Of a DNA stretch of 34,893 nt, positions 14,760 to 23,912 are shown piece by piece. Origin of the DNA: an uncultured Gammaproteobacteria bacterium (GTDB lineage: Bacteria > Pseudomonadota > Gammaproteobacteria > Steroidobacterales > XN24). The translations under genes were made by a program, and so were the position numbers. The notes beneath the pieces are model-generated. The model was not told the origin of the DNA. It was given only the letters and a program-made list of their open reading frames with translations, and did no database searches. Where the stretch lies: the NCBI GenBank assembly GCA_937924335.1, contig CALDWW010000089.1:1-34893 (forward strand). The letters run 5' to 3'. Each line of letters opens with the position of its first letter. The stretch's first letter is position 1.

Positions 14760-16856
14760 ATGTCCGAACAAGATTATCAGGTGCTTCTGGTAACGGATAA
14801 CGATCAGGACGCCCGATTCCTTGAATACGCACTGCGCAAGGACTCGCGCGCCACTTTCGTTCCGTTACGTGCCCAGGATCTGGGCGAGGCCATGAAACTC
14901 CTCGCGACACGTCCGATCGATGCAGTCGTCCTGGACAGTGCGCTCCCGGACACGAACTGCGTGGAAACCTGCCTGAAGATTCACTCCAGCGACGCCACGA
15001 TGCCGATCATCGCCACGCAGGAGACAGCCGATGAGGGCCAGGCCAAAGACATACTGACGGCGGGCGCACAGGACGTGCTGCTCAAGCAGGAGTGCGCCGG
15101 CGGCAATCTGAGCCGCGCAATACGCTTTGCGGTCAAGCGAGCCAAAGCCGTTCGCGAGCTGTCTGCGTCCGAGTCGCTTCTGCAGAGCGTGCTTCAGAAC
15201 GTGAACGAAGGCGTCATCGTCGCCGGTCGCAACGAGAAGCTGCTGCTGGTGAACCCGGCGGCGCGCGAGCTCCTCGGGATCGGATCTGCGGCCGGACTGC
15301 CGACGGACATCTTCGGCATGTACGAACCGGACACCGTGACCCGGATCCGCGATCGGGAACGCCCGATGGCGCGTGCCATCCGCGGCGAGACCCTCAACGA
15401 TCTCGAGATATTCCACCGCAATCCCAACGCCCCCAACGGCCGCTTCCTGAGCGTTAGCGGCCGGCCGCTGAAGGACGCGGCAGGCAATATCACCGGCGGT
15501 ATCGTCTCGTTCCGCGACGTCACCGGTCGCAAACGGGTCGAGGACGAATTGGCGCACCTGTCCCTGCACGATGGCCTCACCGGCATTCCCAACAGGGCGT
15601 TCTTTCTCGAGACCCTGCGCAAATCCGTCGCCCGCGCACGCAGGGCGGAGTCCCGCGTCGCGGTCTTGCTGCTCGATCTGGATCGCTTCAAGCAGGTCAA
15701 CGACCGGCTCGGCCACGAGTTCGGCGATGCACTGCTCGTCGACGTCGCCCGCAGGCTGACGGACGGGCTGCGAGCCGGGGACTTCGTCGCCCGTCTGGGT
15801 GGTGACGAATTCGTCATCCTGTTCGAGAACTTTGGTCATGATGAACATGCCGCCGGACTGGCGGACAAGATCACCGATGTCCTTGCCCCGGTGTTCCGGC
15901 TCGAGGGGCAGGAGGTCTCGGTATCGGCCAGTATCGGGATATCCACCTTCCCTGAATGCGGCGACGATGCGGGCAGTCTGATGAAGACCGCAGACGTGGC
16001 CATGTATCGGGCCAAGGAAAGCGGCAGGAATACCTACCACTTCTACTCCCGGTCCGTGCACGCGGAAATGTCCCGGCGCTCACAACTCGAGGCGGACTTG
16101 CGCGAGGCCATGCGCCAGGATCACTTCGACCTCGAGTACCAGCCCATCGCAGATCTTCGCAACGGTCGCATCGCTGCGGTTGAGGCGTTGCTTCGCTGGA
16201 ACCATTCGGACCACGGGCAGGTCCGTCCACTGGAGTTCATACCAATCCTGGAGGCGACCGGGCTCATGAACCGGGTCGGTGAATGGGTGTTGGCGAGCGC
16301 CTGCGCGCAGGTCAAGGAGTGGCAGCGCACGCTGAACCGGCCAGACCTCGGCGTCGCCGTCAACCTGTCTTACCAGCAGCTGCTGCATCGGCGGATCGTC
16401 GATCAGGTCCATCGGATCCTGACCAACGCCGGGCTCGAGGCCTCCATGCTGACCGTCGAGATCAACGAGGCGACCGTCCTCGAAAATCCGCGCGTCGTCA
16501 GGGAACAGCTGCAACTGCTCGCGCGCGAGGGCGTCAGGATTGCCCTGGACGATTTCGGCACGGGCTACAGCTCACTGCAGGCGATACGACAGCTGCCCTT
16601 GAGCACTATCAAGATAGACCGAAGCCTTGTGATGAGCCTGCCGACTGATCCGGAGGACGTAGCGGTGGTGGATGCGGTATTGCGATTCGCAGAGGATCTC
16701 GACCTCGAAGTGATCGCCGAGGGCGTAGAGGCACAGGCACAGCTCGACTTCCTGGCGGAGCGCGGTTGCGCTCTCGGACAAGGCTATCTCATCAGCCCGC
16801 CTCTGCCGGTCGCCGCCGTGGACAGCTTCGTTTCCACCAATTGGCGGGCTGCCTGA
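14760..16856 (+). CDS. REC-PAS-GGDEF-EAL cyclic-di-GMP protein
   Basis: The protein of about 698 residues has a receiver domain (residues about 6-120; phosphoacceptor Asp in AVVLDSALPD, Lys in LLKQE), a PAS domain (about 135-255), a GGDEF domain and an EAL domain. The GGDEF motif RLGGDEF is intact and preceded at the right spacing by RAGD, the product-inhibition I-site, so diguanylate cyclase activity is likely. The EAL domain keeps VEALLRW, VNLS, a metal-binding Glu in VEINE, DDFGTGYSSL, IKIDRS, AEGVE and GQGY, so phosphodiesterase activity is also possible. It is soluble. ATG 14760 is chosen for GGGA upstream; in-frame ATGs at 14703 and 14730 are alternatives. It diverges from the ECF operon, and no partner kinase is adjacent. 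Confidence 0.93.
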   Translation: MSEQDYQVLLVTDNDQDARFLEYALRKDSRATFVPLRAQDLGEAMKLLATRPIDAVVLDSALPDTNCVETCLKIHSSDATMPIIATQETADEGQAKDILTAGAQDVLLKQECAGGNLSRAIRFAVKRAKAVRELSASESLLQSVLQNVNEGVIVAGRNEKLLLVNPAARELLGIGSAAGLPTDIFGMYEPDTVTRIRDRERPMARAIRGETLNDLEIFHRNPNAPNGRFLSVSGRPLKDAAGNITGGIVSFRDVTGRKRVEDELAHLSLHDGLTGIPNRAFFLETLRKSVARARRAESRVAVLLLDLDRFKQVNDRLGHEFGDALLVDVARRLTDGLRAGDFVARLGGDEFVILFENFGHDEHAAGLADKITDVLAPVFRLEGQEVSVSASIGISTFPECGDDAGSLMKTADVAMYRAKESGRNTYHFYSRSVHAEMSRRSQLEADLREAMRQDHFDLEYQPIADLRNGRIAAVEALLRWNHSDHGQVRPLEFIPILEATGLMNRVGEWVLASACAQVKEWQRTLNRPDLGVAVNLSYQQLLHRRIVDQVHRILTNAGLEASMLTVEINEATVLENPRVVREQLQLLAREGVRIALDDFGTGYSSLQAIRQLPLSTIKIDRSLVMSLPTDPEDVAVVDAVLRFAEDLDLEVIAEGVEAQAQLDFLAERGCALGQGYLISPPLPVAAVDSFVSTNWRAA

Positions 16857-16887
16857 GCCCCAGGCGACCCCTGCCGGGACGTTCTCG

Positions 16888-17847
16888 ATGGACCATGCGC
16901 GCCTGCTCGTCGACATCGGCGGAACCAATACTCGTTGCGCTCTGCAGGAAGCAGGCGCCTCACCCAAATTGATCCGGGCCAGCAAGAATCGGCGTTTCCC
17001 CGGGATCGCCGCAGTACTGAAAAGCTATCTCGACGACCTGCCGGCAGACATGCGTCCGCGGAGCGGAGCACTCGCCGTGGCTGGCCCCGTTGCAGAGAAA
17101 ACCATCACGCTGACCAACCTCGGCTGGTCTTTCTCGGTCGAGGGTCTGCGCGAGGAACTCGGATTCGAAGCATTGACCGTAGTCAACGACTTCACGGCGA
17201 TCGCGATGTCATTGCCATATCTCGGCGACGACGATGTGGTCCAGGTCGGCGGCGGTGAACCGGTCCCGGACAGGCCGATGGCGGTGCTCGGCCCGGGAAC
17301 GGGTCTGGGTGTCTCCGGCCTGTTGCCGGCCGGGAGCAGATGGGTCGCGTTATCCGGTGAAGGCGGACACGTCTCGCTGGCCGCCACCGACGACAGGGAG
17401 GCGACGGTGATCTCACTGATCCGGCAACATCAGGGGCATGTCTCGGCGGAGAGACTGGTCTCGGGCTTCGGGCTCAGCAACCTTTACATGGCGCTGCGCA
17501 GCTTGTCCGGCGAGCTCGGAGAAACACTGAGCCCCGAAGAAGTGAGCACGCGGGCCGACTCCGGTGATGCGGTCGCCAGGGAGGCGCTGGAGCACTTCTT
17601 CTCTTTCCTGGGTGTCACCGCCGGCAACCTGGCGCTGACGCTGGGCGCCCTGGGCGGCGTCTTTATCGCCGGCGGCATCGCGCCGAAACTGCGTCACGCA
17701 TTGCTGTCTTCGGATTTCCGCAAGAAGTTCGAGAGCAAGGGCCGCTACGAGTCCTACATGCGCCGGATACCGACCTACATCGTCACCGAAAAGGTCCCGG
17801 CGTTCCGCGGCCTGGCGGCTATTCTGGACGGCCATATGGCCGGCTGA
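16888..17847 (+). CDS. glk: glucokinase
   Basis: Glucokinase phosphorylates glucose with ATP to glucose 6-phosphate. The 319-residue product is of the bacterial Glk family (not ROK: no zinc-binding cysteine motif). Motifs are the phosphate-binding LVDIGGTNTRCAL near the N-terminus, VVNDFTAIAMSLP with the catalytic Asp, LGPGTGLGVSGL, and SGEGGHVSLAA with the sugar-binding Glu-Gly-Gly-His. A second Gly-rich region, GGVFIAGGIAPKL, follows. Length is normal. It starts 31 bases after the GGDEF-EAL gene on the same strand and may be read from it; no separate promoter is obvious. It converges with the universal stress protein gene. With pfkA and ldh nearby it forms part of a glycolytic neighbourhood. 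Confidence 0.95.
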   Translation: MDHARLLVDIGGTNTRCALQEAGASPKLIRASKNRRFPGIAAVLKSYLDDLPADMRPRSGALAVAGPVAEKTITLTNLGWSFSVEGLREELGFEALTVVNDFTAIAMSLPYLGDDDVVQVGGGEPVPDRPMAVLGPGTGLGVSGLLPAGSRWVALSGEGGHVSLAATDDREATVISLIRQHQGHVSAERLVSGFGLSNLYMALRSLSGELGETLSPEEVSTRADSGDAVAREALEHFFSFLGVTAGNLALTLGALGGVFIAGGIAPKLRHALLSSDFRKKFESKGRYESYMRRIPTYIVTEKVPAFRGLAAILDGHMAG

Positions 17848-17887
17848 CAGCCACCGAAGGCCTGCAACGGCTACATTCAGTGGCGTC

Positions 17888-18850
17888 CTAGACTGCGGCC
17901 AGCAGCGCCTCCTCGACAAGCTTGACCGGGGACTCGAATCCGGCCGGTTTGACGATCAGGATGTCGCAATCCAGCCTGTCCAGAACCTTCTCCGCCGTGC
18001 TGCCGATGAAAATGCGCTGGACGGCATTGCGAGCCACGGCGCCCATCACCACGAGGTCGGCCGAGATCTCGGTGGCAAACTCGGGCAGTTTCTCCTCCGT
18101 ATCTCCCTCGGCGACCCGGACGCCGTAGTCGACTTCCGCCAGCCGGTCGACGAGTGCCTCGACCGCGGCATTGTGGGCTCCCTCGAGATTGGCCTCCGTG
18201 TATTCGATTGGCGCGGGATCGGGATCATCGGCACAGATGTCGCTGACGATCGGTTGGAACGCATGGAAGACGTACAGGCGGCCATCGTGCCATCTGCAGA
18301 GGCAGGCGCTGATGTCGATGATCCGATTGTCCAGGTACTCCGGTTTTCCATGACTGTGCAGTGGATCCACGGCGGCGATGACCCGGAGCGGCGCCTCCCA
18401 GCTCGCCCGCCTGACCAGCAGCAGCGGACATGGCGCATGCCGGATAAGTTGCCAGTCGGAGTTGCCGAACAAGCGTCTGCGGTGCACCGGATGGCTGCTC
18501 ACTCCGGCGACGATCCAGTCCGCCTGATGCCTGAGCGCGCCACGGATCACACCTTCATCCCAGGGGGCATCCCACGCGGCATCGATGGTGACCTTGATCC
18601 CTGCTCGCTCCAGCACCTCGGCCTTGCGCTCGATCCGATCGACGTGATTCCGGACCAGAGCTGAGCGTGCATGCTCCAGGGCCGACACTTGCGGAAAGTA
18701 GTGCCGCGACACGTACTGGTTGTAAACACTTTCGAACAGGACAAGTTCGGCGTCGAACCGACGCGCGATGTCACCCGCCCGGTCGACGACGAGATCACCG
18801 TCGTGGGCCGGACCCAGACCTGCGAGCAACCTGTTGGGAGGCCGGAACAT
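17888..18850 (-). CDS. tandem universal stress protein (UspE-like)
   Basis: The 320-residue product is two UspA domains in a row, as in UspE. The first (residues about 7-147) has RLLAGLGPAHD at the start and ends with APCPLLLVRR. It lacks a clear nucleotide-binding Gly pattern. The second (about 155-305) starts with LRVIAAVDPLH and contains VMGAVARNAVQRIFIGSTAE, the G-x2-...-G-S/T type ATP-binding loop, then CDILIVKP. It is probably a cytosolic stress or starvation protein that binds nucleotide through domain 2. The start at 18850 faces the divergently transcribed kinase gene; the region between the two starts is only about 54 bases. The target is unknown. Confidence 0.9.
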   Translation of the reverse strand: MFRPPNRLLAGLGPAHDGDLVVDRAGDIARRFDAELVLFESVYNQYVSRHYFPQVSALEHARSALVRNHVDRIERKAEVLERAGIKVTIDAAWDAPWDEGVIRGALRHQADWIVAGVSSHPVHRRRLFGNSDWQLIRHAPCPLLLVRRASWEAPLRVIAAVDPLHSHGKPEYLDNRIIDISACLCRWHDGRLYVFHAFQPIVSDICADDPDPAPIEYTEANLEGAHNAAVEALVDRLAEVDYGVRVAEGDTEEKLPEFATEISADLVVMGAVARNAVQRIFIGSTAEKVLDRLDCDILIVKPAGFESPVKLVEEALLAAV

Positions 18851-18904
18851 GTTGCCAAGCGAGACGCTACCTCCTACTCAAAGGTTAGCCCAGATTTTGG
18901 GGGC

Positions 18905-21568
18905 ATGTCGTTGCGGTTTATGCTTGTTGGCTCCGGCCAGCTTGGCCTGCGGCTTTATATGCGAATGCAACAGCTCCCAGCGACCGCCGTTCTGTCCCTC
19001 AAGAACGACGAGGAGATCATCGGTCTGTCCGGCAGATTTCAGGATCTGCTCGGCTGGACGGAGGACGACCTGCTGGGAGCGTCCGTCGCCAAGGTATTGT
19101 CCGATGCGGGATTCCTGACGCGGTTTGATTCAGGCCGGGACACGCTGTGGACCGAGGTGACGGCCCTCAGGCCGGACGGCAGCCGGCTACAGCTCGACGC
19201 GGAGCTGCAGCGCTGGAGCGCCGGTGACGACCGGTTCGCTACCGTCTCCCTGCGGCCGAGACAGGCAGGTGTCGAACCCCTGTCGACAAACGCGAGCGAG
19301 GCGCAGGCGCGATTCGACGCGTTGCTCGACGCCTCCCCGGACGGCATCGTTATCACCGACGAGACCGGTCTTATAGAGATGTTCAACTCTTCGGCGGAAA
19401 GCTTGTTCGGGTTGTCCGAAGACGAAGTCCGTGGCGCCAGCCTCGCCCGCCTCTTTCCGAACAGCGCTCAACACCCCGTCACTGATAGCCAGTCGGACTT
19501 CCTGGCGGAACTGCGTCGTGATGCCACCGGCAACGCGCGGGAGTTCCGCGCCCGGCGCGGCGACGGCAGCCTGTTCCCAGTAGAAGTCTCCGTCGGGCAG
19601 AGCAGCAGCAGCGGCGATCGCTGTTTCATTGTCGTCGTTCGGGACATCACGCGCCGGCAGAATGCGGCCGCGGCACTGGCGCTTAGCGAGTCCAATCTTC
19701 GTATGTCGCAGGCGCTCGCTCATCTGGGTAGTTTCGAATTCAATTATCTGTCTGATGAACCCATGTACTGGTCGGACGAGGTGTTCCGGATCATTGGACT
19801 GGACCCGGCCGCGGGCGTCCCCGACGTAGCGTTCCTGCGTGACCGGATCCTGCACCCGGACGACAGGCAACGGATCGTGCAGGCGATCGCGGCCGCCCGG
19901 CAGCATGGCGGCGTGCTCGAACTGGACTATCGGATCCTGCGATCCGACGGGACGATGCGGCATGTGCAGACTGCTGCGCGAGTGCTCCCGGCTGCGGATC
20001 CCGGGTCGTTCCGCATATCTGGCACGGTCCTCGACGTCTCGGACCGCAGACGGATCGAGAGGGCCCTGCGCGAGGAACGTGATCGTGCCGAGCTGTACCT
20101 GGACCTTGTGGGGGTGATGGTCATCGCGGTCGACAACAACGGCAACATCACGATGATCAATCGACAGGGACTCGAGACCCTGGGCGCGGAGGAAGAAGAG
20201 GTGATTGGCCGCAACTTCTTCCAGCTGTTCATCCCGGAGGAGTACCGCAAGCGCGTGCTGGCGGACTTCAACAAGCTGATCGAATCAGACGACAACCTGC
20301 TGCTGCGGCTGGACGAAGGCTGGGTGGAGACCCGCGGCGGGCAGCGTCGACTTGTCCGCTGGCGTAACAAGAAGCTGCTGACCGCTTCGGGCATGAGCAT
20401 CGGCGTCCTGGTAGCCGGAGAGGACATCACCGAACAACGGCGGATCGGCGACCAGCTCAAGCAGGCCGAGCAAGAGTTGCGGCTGACCTTCCAGCATGCC
20501 CCCATCGGGATGGCGACGCTGGATGTGGATGGCCATGTGCTGAGCGTCAACCAGTCACTGTGCACGATGCTCGGCTACCCACAGGCGGAGCTGCTGGGTC
20601 TGCCGATGAGGGATCTGATCCATCCGGATGACAGAGCCGTTGCCCTCGGGTTGTTGAAACGCTTGCTCGGCGGCGAGATCGAGTATGTGCGCCATGAGAG
20701 ACGCTATCAGCGAAAAGACGGTTCGCTGATGTTCGGGATCGTCCGGTACTCCCTGATAAAAAGTTTCCACGACCGGCCGCTCATGTTCGTGGCCCAGATC
20801 GTGGATCGCACCGAGCAGATCGAGGCCGAGGTCGAAGTCCGACAGCACCGCGAGCGTCTTGCCCAGGTGTCACGCCTGGGGACCATGGGAGAGATGGCGG
20901 CGGGTCTAGCCCACGAACTCAACCAGCCGCTCACCGCGATCGCCAACTACGTGCAGGCCTGCCAGCATCTGATCGACGCTGACGCCATCGCCCGCGACGA
21001 CCTCAAGGAGGTGCTGGGGAAGGTCGCTCATCAGGCCCGGCGAGCCGGCCAGGTCATCCATGGACTTCGCAGCTTCGTGAAACGCCGGACCGTGTCGCGC
21101 ACAGACACGGATCTCCACCGGGTGGTCCGCGACGTCATGATGCTCGCCGAGCTCGACGGCCGCGCCAACGGCGTGCCGATCACCTCGGAGAGCGATGAGA
21201 TTCTTCCCCTTGTCCAGGCGGACCCGATCCAGCTGCAACAGGTGCTCCTCAACCTCGTCCGCAATGCAGTGGACGCCATGGCGGAGGTGCCCCACCGTAA
21301 CCGGGGCGTGCTGGTCAGCACACGCCGCCTCGGGGAGGACGAGGTCGGGATCTCCGTCATCGATCATGGCCACGGCATCTCCTCCGAAGACGCCACGCGG
21401 ATCTTCGATCCGTTCTTTACCACCAAGACCCAGGGGATGGGCATGGGCTTGTCACTGAGCCGCTCGATCGTCGAGTCACATGGCGGGCGTCTGCTCTTTA
21501 CGGATAACCCCTCAGGAGGCACCATCTTCACCATGGCACTGCCGACACTGCCTGAGGAACAACCATAA
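18905..21568 (+). CDS. soluble five-PAS sensor histidine kinase (FixL/DctB type)
   Basis: The 887-residue product has no membrane segment and carries five successive PAS domains, beginning roughly at residues 20, 140, 260, 390 and 510. Several have IxHPDDRxxxxxxI-type segments, and linkers end in VVRDITRRQ, VLDVSDRRR, GEDITEQRR and IVDRTEQIE. The kinase core follows: H-box GLAHELNQPLTAI with His about 670, N-box LVRNAVDAM, DHGHGIS, and TKTQGMGMGLSLSRSIVESH. This is the FixL/DctB/NtrB kinase class. ATG 18905 is chosen because a longer frame from 18671 runs antisense into the universal stress gene. Ribosome sites are weak, and ATGs at 18959 or 18965 are possible. The stop overlaps the start of the FixJ-like regulator. 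The signal cannot be read from sequence; a haem PAS is possible but unproven. Confidence 0.92.
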   Translation: MSLRFMLVGSGQLGLRLYMRMQQLPATAVLSLKNDEEIIGLSGRFQDLLGWTEDDLLGASVAKVLSDAGFLTRFDSGRDTLWTEVTALRPDGSRLQLDAELQRWSAGDDRFATVSLRPRQAGVEPLSTNASEAQARFDALLDASPDGIVITDETGLIEMFNSSAESLFGLSEDEVRGASLARLFPNSAQHPVTDSQSDFLAELRRDATGNAREFRARRGDGSLFPVEVSVGQSSSSGDRCFIVVVRDITRRQNAAAALALSESNLRMSQALAHLGSFEFNYLSDEPMYWSDEVFRIIGLDPAAGVPDVAFLRDRILHPDDRQRIVQAIAAARQHGGVLELDYRILRSDGTMRHVQTAARVLPAADPGSFRISGTVLDVSDRRRIERALREERDRAELYLDLVGVMVIAVDNNGNITMINRQGLETLGAEEEEVIGRNFFQLFIPEEYRKRVLADFNKLIESDDNLLLRLDEGWVETRGGQRRLVRWRNKKLLTASGMSIGVLVAGEDITEQRRIGDQLKQAEQELRLTFQHAPIGMATLDVDGHVLSVNQSLCTMLGYPQAELLGLPMRDLIHPDDRAVALGLLKRLLGGEIEYVRHERRYQRKDGSLMFGIVRYSLIKSFHDRPLMFVAQIVDRTEQIEAEVEVRQHRERLAQVSRLGTMGEMAAGLAHELNQPLTAIANYVQACQHLIDADAIARDDLKEVLGKVAHQARRAGQVIHGLRSFVKRRTVSRTDTDLHRVVRDVMMLAELDGRANGVPITSESDEILPLVQADPIQLQQVLLNLVRNAVDAMAEVPHRNRGVLVSTRRLGEDEVGISVIDHGHGISSEDATRIFDPFFTTKTQGMGMGLSLSRSIVESHGGRLLFTDNPSGGTIFTMALPTLPEEQP

Positions 21569-22185
21569 TGGATACGAGCGGCGCCACGGTCTTCGTAGTC
21601 GATGACGACGATGCGGTACGTGATTCACTGAGCCTGCTGCTGAAGTCGGTGGGCCTGCACACACGTTGTTTCGAGTCGGCGGACGCATTCCTGGGAGACT
21701 ACGATCCGGCTCAACTCGGCTGCCTGCTGCTGGATATCCGTATGCCGGGTATGAGCGGCATCGATCTGCAGCGTGAGTTGCTGCGCCGTGAGGCCAGCAT
21801 CCCGATCATCTTCATCACCGCCCATGGCGACATACAGATGGCCGTGGACGCCGTACAACACGGAGCAGTGGACTTTATCCAGAAGCCATTCGACGACCGG
21901 GAGCTCGTCTCGAAGGTCAAGGCGTCGCTGGCGGATAGCGCCCGACACCATGAGGAGGACCTGGAGCGCTACGAGATCCACAAGCGCTCCATCACCCTCA
22001 CCGCCCGGGAACGCGAGGTGATGTCACAGGTCGTGCAGGGCAAGGCCAACAAGGTCATTGCCAGCGATTTGGGGGTCAGCCAGCGGACCGTCGAAATCCA
22101 TCGAGCCCGCGTCATGGAGAAGATGAAAGCCGGTTCGCTCGCGCAGCTGGTCCGCATGGTGCTGATCGCGGAAGCCGACATCTGA
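21568..22185 (+). CDS. FixJ-family response regulator
   Basis: The 205-residue product has a receiver with the acidic pocket in VVDDDD (residues 11-15), phosphoacceptor Asp56 in LLLDIRMPGMSG, Thr84 in FITAHGD and Lys106 in IQKPFDD. A LuxR-type helix-turn-helix follows (about residues 143-200, LTAREREVMSQVVQGKANKV and SQRTVEIHRARVMEKM). Layout and length match FixJ, TtrR and related regulators. It overlaps the kinase stop codon by one base (TAATG), so the two form a cotranscribed two-component pair. It is expected to be phosphorylated by that kinase and to activate transcription; targets are unknown, with the nearby sugar-metabolism genes only guesses. Confidence 0.95.
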   Translation: MDTSGATVFVVDDDDAVRDSLSLLLKSVGLHTRCFESADAFLGDYDPAQLGCLLLDIRMPGMSGIDLQRELLRREASIPIIFITAHGDIQMAVDAVQHGAVDFIQKPFDDRELVSKVKASLADSARHHEEDLERYEIHKRSITLTAREREVMSQVVQGKANKVIASDLGVSQRTVEIHRARVMEKMKAGSLAQLVRMVLIAEADI

Positions 22186-22226
22186 CCCACACAGGTTTGC
22201 GGCCTTCCCTTAGGTACAAGCTCGTA

Positions 22227-22256
22227 TTCACAAGTCGCGTCGCTCGGGTCGATACT
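22227..22256 (+). promoter_or_regulatory. probable sigma70 promoter of the degenerate receiver gene
   Basis: A -35 TTCACA (22227-22232, five of six) and a -10 GATACT (22251-22256, four of six) are 18 bases apart. The predicted start gives a leader of roughly 58 bases before ATG 22321. This would let the small receiver be made independently of the FixLJ-like operon. Confidence 0.5.
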
Positions 22257-22320
22257 GCGTCTCAAATGGCGATAAGCAGGCCCATTGTCTCGGAACCTGC
22301 GCACGGCTTGGGAACTCGGC

Positions 22321-22728
22321 ATGGATCAATCATCGGGTAGCCTGGTATCGGCGCCTGCCAGCGTCCTCTACGTAGTGGACGGGGAAGCGGTCGAGCGTGA
22401 ATCACTGGTCTCGCTGCTTGGCCGCCTCGGCCGCGAGATCCGCGAGTGCGAAACCGCCGAGGCGTTCCTCGACCAGATGCGTGATGGCAGGCCGTTTGTG
22501 CTGATCGCCTCGACCCACCTGCCCGGCCTGAGCGGCATCGAACTCCTCAGGAAGCTGCGCGCACGCGGTATCCAGGCGCCGGCGATCCTGATCAGCGATG
22601 AAAGTGATATCCCCACTGCTGTGGACGCGATCCGGTCCGGAGCGGCCGATTTTATCGAGCGGCCGTACATCGACAGGATCCTGCTGCGGCGGATAGAAGC
22701 CGCCCTGGAGAGCAGCGAGTCCGGCTAG
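22321..22728 (+). CDS. degenerate stand-alone receiver (pseudo-receiver)
   Basis: The 135-residue product has the receiver fold and aligns well with the FixJ-like protein just upstream, but it has lost key residues. The acidic pocket is D20-G-E22, the phosphoacceptor is replaced by Ser64 (ASTHLPGLSG against LDIRMPGMSG), the switch Thr by Ser92 (LISDESD against FITAHGD), and the invariant Lys by Arg114 (IERPY against IQKPF). It has no output domain. It therefore probably does not take phosphate in the normal way and may act by protein-protein contact, for example on the adjacent kinase or regulator. ATG 22321 has GGGA upstream; an in-frame start at 22285 is weaker. Its stop overlaps the convergent pfkA stop (CTAG). 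Confidence 0.82.
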   Translation: MDQSSGSLVSAPASVLYVVDGEAVERESLVSLLGRLGREIRECETAEAFLDQMRDGRPFVLIASTHLPGLSGIELLRKLRARGIQAPAILISDESDIPTAVDAIRSGAADFIERPYIDRILLRRIEAALESSESG

Positions 22729-23741
22729 GCCAGCGTGTGCTGCACATGCAGCATGAAGTCATCCAGCGACTTGCGCTCTGCCCAGGTTTCCGCGAGCGGT
22801 ACCAGGCATCTCTTCTGTGCGTGGATACCGGCCATCACGTCGGTCTCGCCCTTCAGGGCCGCCTCGACCGCGTAGGTGCCGAGCATGGATGCCAGCATCC
22901 GGTCCAGTGCCGCAGGGTTTCCGCCACGTTGTATGTGGCCGAGGATGACCGCCCGGCTGTCCAGGCCGGTCTCGCGCTGGATCTCCTTGGCCAGCATCGA
23001 CGAGTCGTGGATCGTGATGCGCTCGTCCAGCGACTTCACGCCACGATGAACGACGCCTTCGGCCACGACGATGATGCAGCTGAGTTTGCCGGTCGCCCGT
23101 GAGTCCTGGATCCTGTTGATCAGGCTGCGTAGCTCGAAGTCGCGCTCCGGAACGAGCACCTCCTCGGCGCCGCAGCCGATGCCGACACCCAGGGCAATGA
23201 ACCCGGCCATGCGACCCATGACCTCCACCAGGAAGATCCGCTCGAATGCATCCGCCGTGTCGCGGACCTTGTCGATGGCGTGGACGGCGGTGTCCAGTGC
23301 GGTGAAGTAACCGATCGTATAGTCGGTACCGTCGAGATCGTTGTCGATGGTGCCCGGGAGACCGATCACCTGGCCATCCCAGTGTTCACGCAGCGCCAGC
23401 GCACCCTTGAGCGACCCGTCGCCGCCGATGACGAACAATACGTCCACCCCGAGCTCGCGCAGGTTGTCCGCCGCCTTGTCGCGCCCGGCCGGAGTCATGA
23501 ACTCCGCACAGCGCGCCGATCTAAGTATCGTGCCGCCACGCTGGACGATATTGGCGACCGACTTCCGCTCCAGCTCCGTGTAGTGCTTGTTCACGACGCC
23601 TTCGTAACCACGGTAGAAACCGATCACGGAGAGTCCCTCTTTCAGGGCCGTCCGGGTGATCGCGCGGATGGCGGCATTCATTCCCGGAGCGTCGCCGCCG
23701 CTGGTCAGGATGCCCACTTTTCTTGGTCGCCTGTCCGCCAT
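22725..23741 (-). CDS. pfkA: ATP-dependent 6-phosphofructokinase
   Basis: Phosphofructokinase makes fructose 1,6-bisphosphate from fructose 6-phosphate, the committed step of glycolysis. The 338-residue product has the N-terminal GILTSGGDAPGMNA, the GGDGSLKGA loop, catalytic PGTIDNDLDGTD, the substrate-binding EVMGRMAGF, and GHIQRGGNPAALDR. Gly in GGDGS and the absence of Lys in PGTIDND indicate ATP rather than pyrophosphate as phosphoryl donor. It is slightly longer than E. coli PfkA (320). A GGAG ribosome site precedes the ATG. It converges on the degenerate receiver gene with overlapping stop codons and is divergent from ldh. Confidence 0.95.
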   Translation of the reverse strand: MADRRPRKVGILTSGGDAPGMNAAIRAITRTALKEGLSVIGFYRGYEGVVNKHYTELERKSVANIVQRGGTILRSARCAEFMTPAGRDKAADNLRELGVDVLFVIGGDGSLKGALALREHWDGQVIGLPGTIDNDLDGTDYTIGYFTALDTAVHAIDKVRDTADAFERIFLVEVMGRMAGFIALGVGIGCGAEEVLVPERDFELRSLINRIQDSRATGKLSCIIVVAEGVVHRGVKSLDERITIHDSSMLAKEIQRETGLDSRAVILGHIQRGGNPAALDRMLASMLGTYAVEAALKGETDVMAGIHAQKRCLVPLAETWAERKSLDDFMLHVQHTLA

Positions 23742-23882
23742 CTGGAATCTCCGCCTGGGTAGTTGACGCGGACCGCCACCTTACACCAAGTCCGGTGAGC
23801 CTTGCCGCCAGCGAATCATCCACGTCTGCGGCAATCGGCAACATACGCATTTTCCCGCACCGAAATCGTCGCGTCAGACCCC

Positions 23883-23912
23883 TATACTGTCGCGCTCACG
23901 CACCGTGATCAC
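23883..23912 (+). promoter_or_regulatory. ldh promoter -10 and downstream palindrome
   Basis: TATACT (23883-23888, five of six) is a good -10; the -35 17 bases upstream is poor (CCGAAA), suggesting activator help. The perfect palindrome GTGATCAC (23905-23912) lies just after the predicted start, in the short leader of ldh, a place where a repressor could act. It resembles half of a CRP-type site, but no full site is present. Confidence 0.45.

Noticed and set aside
14865..16061. Minus-strand frame of 398 codons
   Set aside because: Antisense to the REC-PAS-GGDEF-EAL gene, which has all expected motifs; the His/Gly/Val-rich translation is a codon-bias shadow.
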